From Bigelowiella natans CCMP2755 (lineage: Eukaryota > Cercozoa > Chlorarachniophyceae): a stretch of 64,000 nucleotides of DNA. Positions 1 through 11,348 of the stretch are shown in pieces. Made by a program: the position numbers and the translations under genes. The notes under the pieces are model-generated. The model ran no database searches and was not told the origin of the DNA. It worked only from the letters and a program-made list of their open reading frames with translations. The stretch is from NCBI GenBank assembly GCA_000320545.1, contig ADNK01000489.1:105001-169000 (forward strand). The letters run 5' to 3'. Every line of letters starts with the position of its first letter. Positions within the stretch are counted from its first letter, which is position 1.

Positions 1-2965
1 TGCTGATAAGAACATTGATAAACCAAGCAGCCACAGGCAAAGAAGGCAGGTGCAGCCTTTTCGTCGGAATGATATCTAAACGGGAGTGAGTACCAGCGTG
101 AATAGTCCGAGCCCAGGCGGCGCCAGCAGGTGGAAAAACCCTTAAAAAACCGATGTGGTACGTTGTCACAACGCTTAGTATGACGCAAAGTCTCTCATAG
201 GCATCTTCGATGTTTCAGTGCTAGAAATCAGATTAATGAGAATTAGTACACTATTTGCTATGTGGTGTATTCTGAGTCAATCATGGAGAGGAGGAACAGG
301 GAAATAGGCTGGCATAATCCCCCCCCCCCCCTCTCTTTCTTTCTGTGCATTGTGATCGGATATGTGGTGCCTCGCTCCTTACAAAGGTGTCAATATCGCC
401 TGTTCGGAGCAAGGCATATCCTGATATCGTCGACCTGCATGCATTTATGACAACACCAACATCATTCCTTGCCATGGAAAAGAATGAAAGAATAACACGA
501 AGAATAATGATGAGGAAAAGTCAAATAGGTTGTTGCCGGCATAAGAAATCCCCTTCTATTGTGATGGACAATTAGGTTCAATCACTGTTTAATACAACCA
601 GCAAATTAGCATGACTATGTAAGCGCCGAGGCCCGAGGCGCCCACATATGCTGTGTTTCCTTCCTCTAGGAATCTGTGTAGAGAAAGTAGATGCAGGCTG
701 CTTTCAATGGTTTTAAAAGGAAGTATATGATATTGGAGAACAAATACGAGCAATGATCAACGAAGCAAACAGAAGGGAGTAAGTGCCTCTTTTAAACTTT
801 GTGGCTACCTGGAAACTTCGCTGGAGTTTTCCTGATATCGAACAGCCGTGCCGATGACTGATGTTGATACAACGACCTAACGATTTTGAGGAGGTGAGTT
901 GATAATGATCAATACAGTCTTGGTCTTAAAGTAAAATATCATACATTTCTGGCTATAATGAGAATATCAATTCTGCAAGGCAGCTCAAAGCTAAATAAAC
1001 CACGTGCCAATACTAACAGCAGTTGCAGAGTATTCAGATTCGAATATTATCATTATTGGCTCTTACCCCCAGCAAGAATAATGTCAAGACAACCAACTTG
1101 AAGTTGACCTCCCGCCCACACACCTACGGGAAAATGAGAAGCTAAGTGATTCAGTAGTCTTCTATGTGGATTGTAGTTGGAGAGGGTGTGGAGGGGCCCT
1201 GGAAACAGAGATAGTTTTACCGTCTGTGGGAAGTCTACTGTCGGTCTGTAGAGAAAAGGGAACGGCTCTTTGATCTCCGGAGGATTCCTTTATTTTGTTG
1301 AACATTGTAAGCGCCGAATATAAGCACAAGACCGAGAGTCGAATGACCTCCCGAACATAGAGAGTGCGATGTACGATGATACGCTATGAGATGATACTTG
1401 GTTTTATATTGAAGCAGTTTTCAATGACTCGTCATACGGTATTACCAATAATACGAATCACTACTCTCCGGTTCAGAGACGAGCATTTCCTCAACGGGGG
1501 CTCCATTCTTTGAAGGGTTTCCTAACCATAGCAATTATTCGGGGCACGTTCGCAATGATGTGAGGAGGAATCAATCGTTCTCAATGGACCGATATTCTAT
1601 TAATATCTCTTTGCTCAGACAAAATATACCTTCAATTAGAACGTCTGGAGGATTGCTTCCGCTGCTCTTGATATCGCTCGTATACCGTAACACTTTCCCA
1701 CCTCCAACACGCTAAAATAGACCAACGAAATTATTGTAGGCTATCTACAGTGATTGCAAAAATCGCTTAGATATATTTTAGAGCATATCTCACCACACTT
1801 GCGGGCATAATAGATTATGCACCACCCCCGCGATAAACAAGCAAGGGCTTGCTCTTTCAGGAGCGGTCAGGCGAACGCGACGATTCTCTGCTTCCTTGCT
1901 GTTGTGCTGGTGCTGTTGTTGTTGTTGTTGTTGTTGTTGCAGTTGTTGTCTAGAAAGAAGTAATTATTCAGCCGATAATATTGAAAAACCAACTTAATAA
2001 AAGGATATTAGCAATCGGTGTACTACGACACCGCTGAATTTATTTTTTAGCGTAAAATTAATATCCAGAATACAACCTAGTATTATTCTCTAACTAGACT
2101 ACTTTGAAACAATAATGCTAGTCTATGCGAGTATCCACAACCATAACGATTAACGACTATGATGGTTGCTGAGAAAAAAAAGGGAATCTATTTCTGGCAG
2201 AAAATGGCCATAAATTCGCAATTCCGGGATCCCTGTGGGATATTTTTCCGGAAAATTTCTGAGTCAACTTGATCAGGAATATTTTTTTACTCTATAAAAC
2301 AAAAATATAGTCCTATTTTTGATTTATTTAGATGTTTTACCGTTTTATTTCATTAAACAGATTTACCAAAAGTTAAAGAGTACGATAATAGAATCTTGAA
2401 AGCAACATTACTTTGTCTCCACGAAGATATTTAAGACACTAATCTTTTGGCAACTTTGATATGAATTCTCACATACAATATTGAAATTATTAACGACATG
2501 TAATTCGTATAATTTATGCATAAAAAATGGTGTATTTTCGTGAAAGCATCCTCTTTTACAGCGAACATAGGCTTCAAACAGACTGGAGATAATTTAAACA
2601 CAAAGTGTTTTCGATTGAAGAAAAATACCTTCTAAATAATGGGAAATTCATGAAAATTTGTACATGAGGTAAAATCAAATGATGTCGTTAATATTTTATT
2701 TGATAACTCTGTGATTATTATTTACCTGTTTTGTGCTGAAAAATCAAAATACTTTGCGGAGAGCTTTCAGACAGAAAGTGTGCCTGCGTGTATAATTATA
2801 GTACAAAATGAATGTTTATTTATAATAACGTCAACAAAAAATGTTGGTATATGAAATTTATGGATGCATTTGCTGACTTCGTTTTTCAATCTGGTCTGAA
2901 ATTGAGTTGTGTGGACAGTGAACACAGAAAACAAACAAACCTCCCCCAAACTCTCCACGTTCACT
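1..2965. other. Gene-free stretch upstream of Ras
   Basis: No exon chain with matching splice phases was found on either strand. The left 2 kb is mixed composition and holds a GTT run near 1909-1939. From about 2000 onward it is AT-rich. The 11-mer GTAAGCGCCGA occurs twice (619-629 and 1307-1317), with no other obvious duplication around it. The promoter of the Ras gene should lie in the right-hand end, but I see no clear TATA-type element. Confidence 0.5.
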
Positions 2966-3751
2966 ATGGCTGACGGCAAAAAAAATCTTGAATACAAACT
3001 GGTAGGCTTTTGCAATATCTGATGAGCAATTATAACAGTCACAACATATTTTCAGCGAAGGCATGCTTATCTAACCGATGAACTTATGTTAAACAAAGGC
3101 GGTTCTTGGATCCGGCGCAGTCGGAAAGTCCGCTTTGACCATCCGTCTCGTGACAGACAGTAATATAAACATCACTTGCAAACGTTGAAAAAATACATCA
3201 CCTAGTTTTTATTTAATTGCAATATACTCAGCTTTAATTCTGTCTTTGTTTATGAAGACTTCCTTGAGGAATACGATCCAACGATTGAGGATAGCTACCG
3301 TAAGCAAGTTATGATCGATGGCGAGATGGCTCTCCTCGATATTCTAGATACTGCTGGTCAAGATGAGTTCTCATCGATGCAGGACCAATGGATGCGTGAC
3401 GGAAAAGGCTTCCTCCTCGTGTACAACATCACTGATAAAACCAGTTTTGACAATGTCACAGCGCTTCACGACAAGATTCTCAGAACGAAGGATGCAGAAA
3501 AAGTGCCAGTTGTTCTCGTAGGAAACAAATGTGACTTAGTTGATGAGCGTGTAGTTTCAGAAGAAGAAGGACGCGCCTTAGCTGGAAACTGGGGTTGCCC
3601 ATTCTTCGAAACGTCTGCGAAGGAGAAAATTAATAACGAAACCTGCTTCTTTGCCCTTGTGAAAGAAATCAGGAATATGCAACCAAAGGAAAGCACACCT
3701 GGCAAAGGCAAAGATAAAGGGAAAAAGAAGTCTTTCTGTACTCTTCTTTAA
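2966..3751 (+). CDS. Ras-family small GTPase
   Basis: Exons 2966-3001, 3099-3159 and 3258-3751 join in phase and give 196 aa. All five G boxes are visible: P-loop GSGAVGKSA (16-24), switch I YDPTIEDSY (38-46), DTAGQ (63-67), NKCD (122-125) and ETSAK (150-154). The tail is lysine-rich and ends CTLL, a CaaX box whose final Leu predicts geranylgeranylation, so the protein should act at membranes as a GDP/GTP switch. Compared with human Ras, the Gly13 position is Ala and the Gln61 position is kept (Gln67). Ras subfamily rather than Rab or Rho follows from the switch I sequence and the CaaX tail. Both introns are under 100 bp with GT-AG ends. Confidence 0.95.
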
Positions 3752-3879
3752 ATAAGTGACACCCAAGATCCGCAGGCACAGCAGATGGTTCCGCGTAGAT
3801 CTGTTAGCATGTACAGTATGTAGAATTTAATGAGATGCAACCCTAATATCACACTATCAATTATTTCTAACATATATGC

Positions 3880-4420
3880 TTCCTATAATCGTGTATACAT
3901 TGTTGTATTGTAGCTGTGCTTGCAGCGCATTGTAAACTAGCATGTTCGATTACATTGTTGTATGTGTGCATGCAAATACACAAGACACAACACTATGTCA
4001 AGTAGCTACGGTACATATACTACAAATCATTGGCGTTGGAGCGATGCCTCTCCTATAATAGCGTCGTTGGCACAGGCCGCGCCAGCCGACGCGCGTTGAA
4101 GCGGCGGCGCGGCAGCCTCCTTCGATCGCGATTCTTGTACGTATACGTCGATCTAATCTTGCTTAACATCTGCTCATCTGCTAGCTAGACATGCACACAC
4201 CATGTACGATTGTTTCGCGTACATCGTAGCATTATGCTCATCATGCATCATGTACGCCACATGCGATACGATAGCACAGCGTGTACGTACGTCCGCGAGT
4301 GCTGTAAAGCTTGCATACATGCCGCCACGTACGATACTAGTAATACGCTACTGACATGTATGAAATAAATGCGTGCGATAATAATATACGGTACCACATA
4401 TGCTTATATATCCGGTTTAT
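3880..4420. repeat. Palindromic-word island 1
   Basis: Intergenic DNA downstream of Ras, rich in CATG, TGCA, CTAG, GTAC and TACGTA words, for example gctagctagacatgcac near 4180 and repeated GTACGT near 4285. No open frame looks coding. It matches in composition six other islands in the window. Confidence 0.5.
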
Positions 4421-4602
4421 TATGGCTAGCTACCTAGAAGGTGACGATAGATAGTCTTAGCAAGCCACTGCACAATAATGGCTGCTACTCTGCTGCTACG
4501 AGCGAGCTGTGACAGGATGCCTTCGAAGCATTACTTGAACCACGTCCTGTGTGTGTTATTGTCGCATGAACATTAGAAACTAATGTAGACCAAGCGTAGA
4601 AC

Positions 4603-4603
<1 letters not shown>

Positions 4604-4635
<32 letters not shown>

Positions 4636-4641
4636 CGTGCG
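4604..4641 (+). repeat. (GT)n microsatellite
   Basis: Uninterrupted GT dinucleotides running into (GTGC)n variants. Intergenic. Confidence 0.95.
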
Positions 4642-5720
4642 TTGGTGCCCGTGTTAAGTGGGTATTTGTGAAAGAAATACGCTCATTGTGGGATATCTTA
4701 CTGCAATATGATGTGCATATATAAAATCATTGTCTATACCTCGTCTTGCAGGATATGAGCCAGGCCAACCTTTGTTAGGAGGATTACAGGGGTGTAAAGC
4801 AGGATAAGAAGCAGAAACATGAAAAGTAGTGAGATTTAATGAAGGCGCAAGAATAATCCCAAACGATACTGGTGGAATTGCTGCTCATGCAATCTCATTT
4901 TCGTAAGTTTCTTTTTGATGACATATGTAGCATATATGTAGACGGCTGCTTGCCTCCGAGTCGATAGATTGGGAAATGTTGGGGTGATGATGAGAAATTA
5001 ACCGCACGAAAAATAAAACTTCACACACACCCTCTGTGGCCGAAACTTGACGCTTGTGCCCCAAACGTTCGCGTAATAAAACTTATTCGGATCAGCCAAG
5101 GAGGAGTGAATAGACCTGGTAGTAGCAGCACAAGGGAGGGGGTCGGTGGAGGTACGACCACCCATTCACACTTATGTTTCTACAATATTGTTGAAGAAAT
5201 ACCGCTTCCTCGTCTACCTGCATAGATCAGCTACTGTATGCCTTCCTTTGCACAACACGATAGCCTAATAATGATGCGGCGGAAATGGTGATGAAAATTA
5301 TTACGAATCACGTCACGCCGAGGAGCATCATCATCCCTTACATTGTTAAGATCCGGGGCTGTCTTTGGTCGTTTGGTGTACACCCGTATCGGTTTGAGAG
5401 CCTGAGCAGTAAAGTTTTACGAACCACTCGCAAGAAAATGAAAATATATGTAATATGCGTGTAAGAAAGAGATGCTTTGTGTGGGGTTCACATCGACGCA
5501 CGTTGTATATCGCCTCCCTCACCCCCTTCATATTCCAGTCCCTGAGAAACGAGTACGCGCGTACGTGAATCAAAGACACGTTATGCACACGATTAAGCTT
5601 AGCAACGAACAAAATAAAGAAAAAAAATAGAAACAAAACAAAGCAATAGTTTGTATTTTTGTATACGTCATCCATGCATTCGTAAGAGCGCATCTAGTTT
5701 TGGAATAGGCGAAACAGTGA
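4642..5720. other. Gene-free stretch
   Basis: Stop-rich in all frames with no coherent splice chain. The only sizeable open frame (minus strand, 5346-5693) is low-complexity aromatic sequence and looks accidental. Confidence 0.5.
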
Positions 5721-7490
5721 ATAGATGAACCATATCATCATCATCATCATCATCATCATCATTATCATCATCATAGTCCGCAACGTACTGATTCCATGTC
5801 GACTGAACTTCTCACTATCACGCACTCACCCACCGCACCGACCTATGGCAGGAGATGAGGACGTAGTTTGGTTTCTTTACCAAATTTTCAAACTGCTTAT
5901 AGCTCAGCTTGTCGACCTACAAGAGGAGGAGGAGGAGGAGGAGGAGGAAAAGACGAAGAAGAAGAAGAAAGAACTTTATTCACACCAAATCTTACGTGGG
6001 CAAGTAACCCCCCCCCCCCCCCCCCCCCACACACACACACCAACAACAACAACAACGATTACAACGACAACAACAAGAACAAGCTAACCAAAATACATGA
6101 GCTTACGCGCACGCGATTTCGTGCAACGTATAATGTTGTAAAGCAAAGATGATGAACAGACGTAGCCATCCTCCTCCTCCCTCCGCACCTTATTGCAGAT
6201 GTACAGTGCCGGAATGTATCTAACGGTGGACGTGAAAGCAGAAACATACACACACACACGGTTTAGTAGTAGTATGATGGTGTAGCAATACTCAATGTTT
6301 TGTTCAGTCCCTCTTCCGCGTATCTATCTCTCATATTATATTTATAATATTTGTATGTGTGTGCGTGTGTGTGTGTGTGTAGTAAAAATATATATAATGT
6401 TTTGAGTGCTTCATGTGCATGATATCTCTCTTCCACCCCCCCTCCCCCCCCCGGTCCCACCCCTTCTCCCCCTGTTTCTCTCTCTCGCACGATCTTCGTG
6501 GCAACTCTACTTGATGTTTCCCGTGACTGCATCGATAAAGCGTTCGATTGTGATATCTTTCTCCCTCAACTGGACCTGTGGAAGAAGAAGAAGAAGAAGG
6601 AGAAGAAGAAGAAGAAGAAAGAAGAAGAAAGAAGAAAGAAGAAGAAAGAAGAAAAGGAATCGGGAGAGGAGGACAACACAAATACAGACGATAAGTAAGA
6701 AAGGGGGCACACCCGAAATCTTCCACTGCCTCTCCCCCTCCCCTTTCCTCATGGGACTATCAGAGGTGAAATGGCGGTGACCTCAGCATTTCGTATTCTT
6801 TGATCGGCCAAAATATCAGTTGCCAAATGCTTGAGAAATAGAGAAGAAGTAAGAGAGTGGGAGGGAGGGAGGGAGAGAGAGAGAGAGAGAGGCATAACGA
6901 ATAAAGAGAGAAAGACATAAAAATGGGTATTAAAGCACTACCATCAACTAGCTGCACGCTATTGATGTAACATCTATCGTCCAATACTCATCATCTGCCA
7001 CGGAAGCTGCTCACCTTATCAAAACCCTCGAGGTTAAAGGTTGACGTAAAATGAATCCTACGGAACCACAAAGCACAAAGAGGAAAAGAAACATAAGCGA
7101 CATTTAAAGGTTAGCAGGAAGGAAGTTTACGAGTAGCAATCTGTATTGCGTAGATGTGCGGAGAAGGCCTGTCTTTATGTCTTTTAAAAAACGGATGGAG
7201 AAGGAATAGAGGTAGGAGGGAGGAGGGGGAGGGGGGGGATACACAAATAAAAAAGAAAGATAGAGAAGATAACCCTCCAGAAGCATGCTTGATGATCCGA
7301 ACATCAGGTGGCTCCTAATGCGCGCACATGTAGTAAAGTACTGTTCTTGTCAAACAGGGAAGATCTGTCTATCTCGGCAGATCTTATGAAAGAAACAACC
7401 TAGATTGCTATTACAACCATATATCGGGAACATCTACAAACTCTCCCTCTCCCTCGCCCTCGCCCTCCCCACCCCAACCCACCCAACCCC

Positions 7491-7495
<5 letters not shown>

Positions 7496-7535
<40 letters not shown>

Positions 7536-7542
7536 CTATTGC

Positions 7543-7590
<48 letters not shown>
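7496..7590. repeat. Compound (TA)n-(GT)n array
   Basis: A TA array (7496-7532) followed after a short spacer by a GT array (7546-7590). The same TA/TG pairing recurs at 21940-21986, 26317-26370 and 31729-31790. Confidence 0.95.
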
Positions 7591-8423
7591 TGTGAGCAGA
7601 GGCAGCCACCTGGTTGAGCCGTATACCCATTGTCTGGAAACAGCAATTGCAGAGCGCAGGATCATACAGCAGCAACAACAACAACATTTAGGAGATCGAT
7701 TGCTTGGTAGTCAGAGAAAGCATCATCAGTAAGGGTTCAAATTGGTCAAACACATATATCATACCATACATGCATCATCACCACACTCACATACACACGA
7801 GAGGCGGCCGCCAGCAGCACCGCAGCACCTCTAATTCGTGCTCGAGCATTTTCCTTTGTTCCTGCGAGTTACGCGTATTTGTCATCTATGTTGTGTGTGG
7901 TGTAGTAGTGCTAATATATGCGCGGGAATGCCCTTGTTGCTACTATGTGCAAAGTGGTATTGATGACTATATATTAATGACTTTGGAGCAGCATGCTGCT
8001 CGTACTTCTACTACCTCTGCTCGCGATGCTTCCATGAATAAAAGGACCTTCATTATCATCATTGACAATGCATTCATATGTTCCGATAATCACTACAATG
8101 TGTCTATATAACAACACACACACACACACACACACACATCTACCACCCTCCTCCACCAACTCAAAAAAAACAATTTATGAACGTTACCTCCCTCCCCACT
8201 TCCCTCTACATTTCTAGCAGCACCGACTATCATCTATCACTAAGAACCAATATGCCATATTACAAGGTCTGCTGTGCGAGCGGCCGCGATGACTTGTCGG
8301 CCCTTTCCCACCCCCTGTGAAGCTCCTTCGATGATACCCTGCTCCCCCAAAAGGCATGAATCAATGGCCATTGAAAGACGTAAGAAGACAAAGAAATGCT
8401 TGCACTATCGAGCCACATATAAT

Positions 8424-8485
<62 letters not shown>
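8424..8485. repeat. Compound (CA)n-(TA)n array
   Basis: A CA array passes directly into a TA array of about 18 units. Confidence 0.95.
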
Positions 8486-8488
<3 letters not shown>

Positions 8489-8771
8489 CCATCGTCCCCC
8501 CCCTTCTCGTAGAAGAAGCACATGGATGAGGGTCGTCGTAGACGCTAATCAACAAATCGATTGACCGGCAAGTCCAATATTTGGATCTCCGCCTGCTTGT
8601 AGCTGAATACTCCGGGAATGCACGTCAGCGTTGTGAACTCGTACCTGAGATGGTGCCGAGAAGCGTCATTAAGGGAAGGAGAAGAAGAAGAAGAAAAAGA
8701 AGAAGAAGAGAAGATTGTCATAGCGACGATGTTGATAATATGATATATTATGATATTGATTTGGCTAAGCT

Positions 8772-8774
<3 letters not shown>

Positions 8775-8811
<37 letters not shown>
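8775..8811. repeat. (TA)n microsatellite
   Basis: About 18 TA units, followed by GTATGTGTGTGTG. Confidence 0.95.
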
Positions 8812-8814
<3 letters not shown>

Positions 8815-9790
8815 AGTGTATGTGTGTGTGTATTAGTTATGTTTAAATTGTGCGATACCCAGCTACTTTGGAAGTAGTATTTGTGAGATTTGTTAAGAAA
8901 GTTGATTTTCCCACCTACGACGACAGACACCACCTCAATATTCAACCACAAATCTCAGCGACGAGAAGTCGGTTGCTTGCTCTCTCCATTAGCCTACACA
9001 CCACGTCCTGCTGCCCCCTATTGCTACCACTAATGACCGATGGAAAGCCAATGAGCGCGACGCGTGCATCCCCGCTCCTCCCGGCCTCGAATCCTCTCTC
9101 CTGATAGAGAAATATATTCATTTGTTCACTTTTTGTAGGGACACTGAATGGTAGAGTATGATGGGCAAAATTTGAATCGGTTTTATAGATCTGGTGTATC
9201 TTACCGCTCCACCCCCTCCGTGCTGCCTTGGGCTGATCAGCTGTGCCCTGATATCGTGATTACACAGAGATGATGAAACAAGAAATGCATGGAACGGTAG
9301 TATGAGTAAGAACAGCAACATTTGCACGTTGATGATGTATCACTATGTATACCTCAGCGCGGCAATTTTGCCTTTGAGCCTACCAAGATGGTACCTAGAG
9401 GAGGGGGGGGGGGGAGGGAGGGGATATTAGCAAGTATGAGCGTACAAATGACTACAAGAGGACAGAAGAGGGGATTAGCACAGGAAGGAGGGGAGGAGGA
9501 GGAGGAGGAGGAGGAGAATAAGAAAGAAAAACACTATCTCTCCTCATATCCTAGGTACTACATACTCCGTAGCTTTGTTCTTCTGAGTCTTGGCCATCTC
9601 TTCTTCAATTTCTTTGATTTTTTGCTGGATTGAGCGGTTGCAGCCCAGCCGCCCTTCGCCCCCATCTCGGTCCTCATCGCGCCATATCCCCACGAGCACT
9701 ATGAAAACCACCTAATATCGTGTGTAAGGGGGGCTTGGCTGAACGTCTTAATCCATTATTCTTGCTCTGCATCTCATGTTCGAAACACTA

Positions 9791-10477
9791 ATCTAGCAAT
9801 CGGGCAGTGAATAATGCAAGCACACGGAAGGAATGGTGGATGGCCCCGTACCACACTCGCGGTGATAATATGTCGCTGCCTTGCCCCTCTGGGCTCCAGC
9901 ATACTTTGTTGTCCCCTCAGCAGAGTAGGGATGGACACTGCCGGCCCTCCTGCTCGATGAAGGGAAGGGCAGCGCCTGTGCCGAGTAGTAGCAGCGGTCA
10001 GTCTCCTCCCGAAACAAGGAAGGAGTCAGTTGTTTCCAGGGCCAAAAATGGTCCAGATCAGTTGTCCCATCCTGTCCTTTTTTCACCCTGAGAATTACCG
10101 ATATCCGAGCTTCAGAGTTGCCTTTGCGGAGGAGCGAAGGCCGATGTCGCATGCTCCCAGGGACGCTGTTGTTCATATTTTTCTTCCTATCAGATGTTTT
10201 GGGGTCTAATTGCGATCTACAGGGAACTTGCCCCCCAGCTCCTGCAGATACGGCTTCCTGGCAACTCGAAGCAATGGGCGACAAGAAGTTAGAGTTACGG
10301 ATGATCTTTAGTTGTTGCACTGCTGATGATTGATCCTTTACATGCTGCTTTGATTGTAGCGTATGGTGTACGTCGCGAAACAAATCGTATGGAAGTATGT
10401 ATGAGAGGAGGAGGAGGAGAGAGGAGGAGAGGTGGAGAGAGGAGATCTTGGGATATTGATGAGTTATTGGTTGATTG
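9791..10477. other. Unassigned stretch before the LisH/WD40 gene
   Basis: All three + frames and one minus frame (9793-10617, 274 codons) are fairly open, but none resembles a known family or shows a phased splice chain. It may hold 5' UTR or promoter of the LisH/WD40 gene. A purine array (GGAGGA) lies near 10406-10440. Confidence 0.35.
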
Positions 10478-10946
10478 ATGTGCAGGACTCCCGATAAGGA
10501 GCGTGGCAACTTTTTGAGCACCGCAGAACGGATGCGCGCAGCGCTCGCCAAGAGCTCCTTTGACCCTGAGGATATGGTTGTGAAGCAGGCAAGTTCCAGC
10601 TGCAGCAAGCTAATCATCGCACCCTCTTCCTGCCTAGTAGACAGGCGTCATCTGGGGGGGGGAGGGGGGGGGTGGGGGCTAGGCTAGCAACCCCGTGACT
10701 GCTCACATCGTAATGCAGTCCTTACGACGCTTTTAAGTGTGTTTTTGCTTTCTTCTTCCCCCCCCCCCCGCAATTGCAGGAGATATTAGTGATGATCCGG
10801 CAGTATCTTCTGGACGAAGGTTATCGCTCAACAGCAATGATTCTACAAGATGAAGCTAAGATGAAGACCGCCAAGCGGAGGGAGCTTGATAGGCTACTGC
10901 AAAAGATACAGTCCCGCATATTAGGTTAGCGTTGTTGTTGCTGCTG

Positions 10947-10977
<31 letters not shown>

Positions 10978-11309
10978 GACGCTACCTTATCGTTAAACAA
11001 GGAGGATGGGCGGATAATCATGGCTACCCACTCACTGTATTCACTTCTTCTCCTTCTTCTTCTTCTTCTTCTTCTTCTTCTTCTTCTTCTTCTTCGTCTA
11101 CTACTACTACTACTACTACTACTACTATTTTAGGCGGAAACTGGGACAATGTGGAGAAGCTCCAGGTTGAGCTTCAACGAGTGGGATCGCCCCTGGGGTT
11201 AGCGGAGACGTGCAGATTCCTCCGCTACGAGATCTACAAGCAACAGTTTCTAGAGCTTATTCACTTACAGGTGAGCGTGCTTGATGGTGTCCAACACTGC
11301 ACTCAGAAG

Positions 11310-11348
<39 letters not shown>

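Larger units (their letters stand above)
5721..9790. other. Microsatellite-dense intergenic block
   Basis: Roughly 4 kb in which di- and trinucleotide arrays recur every few hundred bases: ATC (5733-5775), GAG/GAA (5921-5972), C-run plus CA (6007-6040), GT (6353-6380), GAA (6582-6655), GA (6874-6892), TA plus GT (7496-7590), CA (8113-8138), CA plus TA (8424-8485), TA (8775-8811) and GGA (9488-9515). Open frames here are mostly translations of the arrays (poly-His/Tyr-Ile/Cys-Val). Two short non-repetitive stretches, 8271-8390 and 8571-8680 on the + strand, have plausible amino-acid composition and could be stray exons, but I could not link them. Confidence 0.6.

Noticed and set aside
7405-7687. 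Open frames of Tyr-Ile and Cys-Val repeats
   Set aside because: They are translations of (TA)n and (GT)n arrays.
9793-10617. Minus-strand open frame of 274 codons
   Set aside because: It overlaps the first LisH/WD40 exon on the opposite strand, matches no family, and the + frames are also open here, so openness alone is weak evidence.
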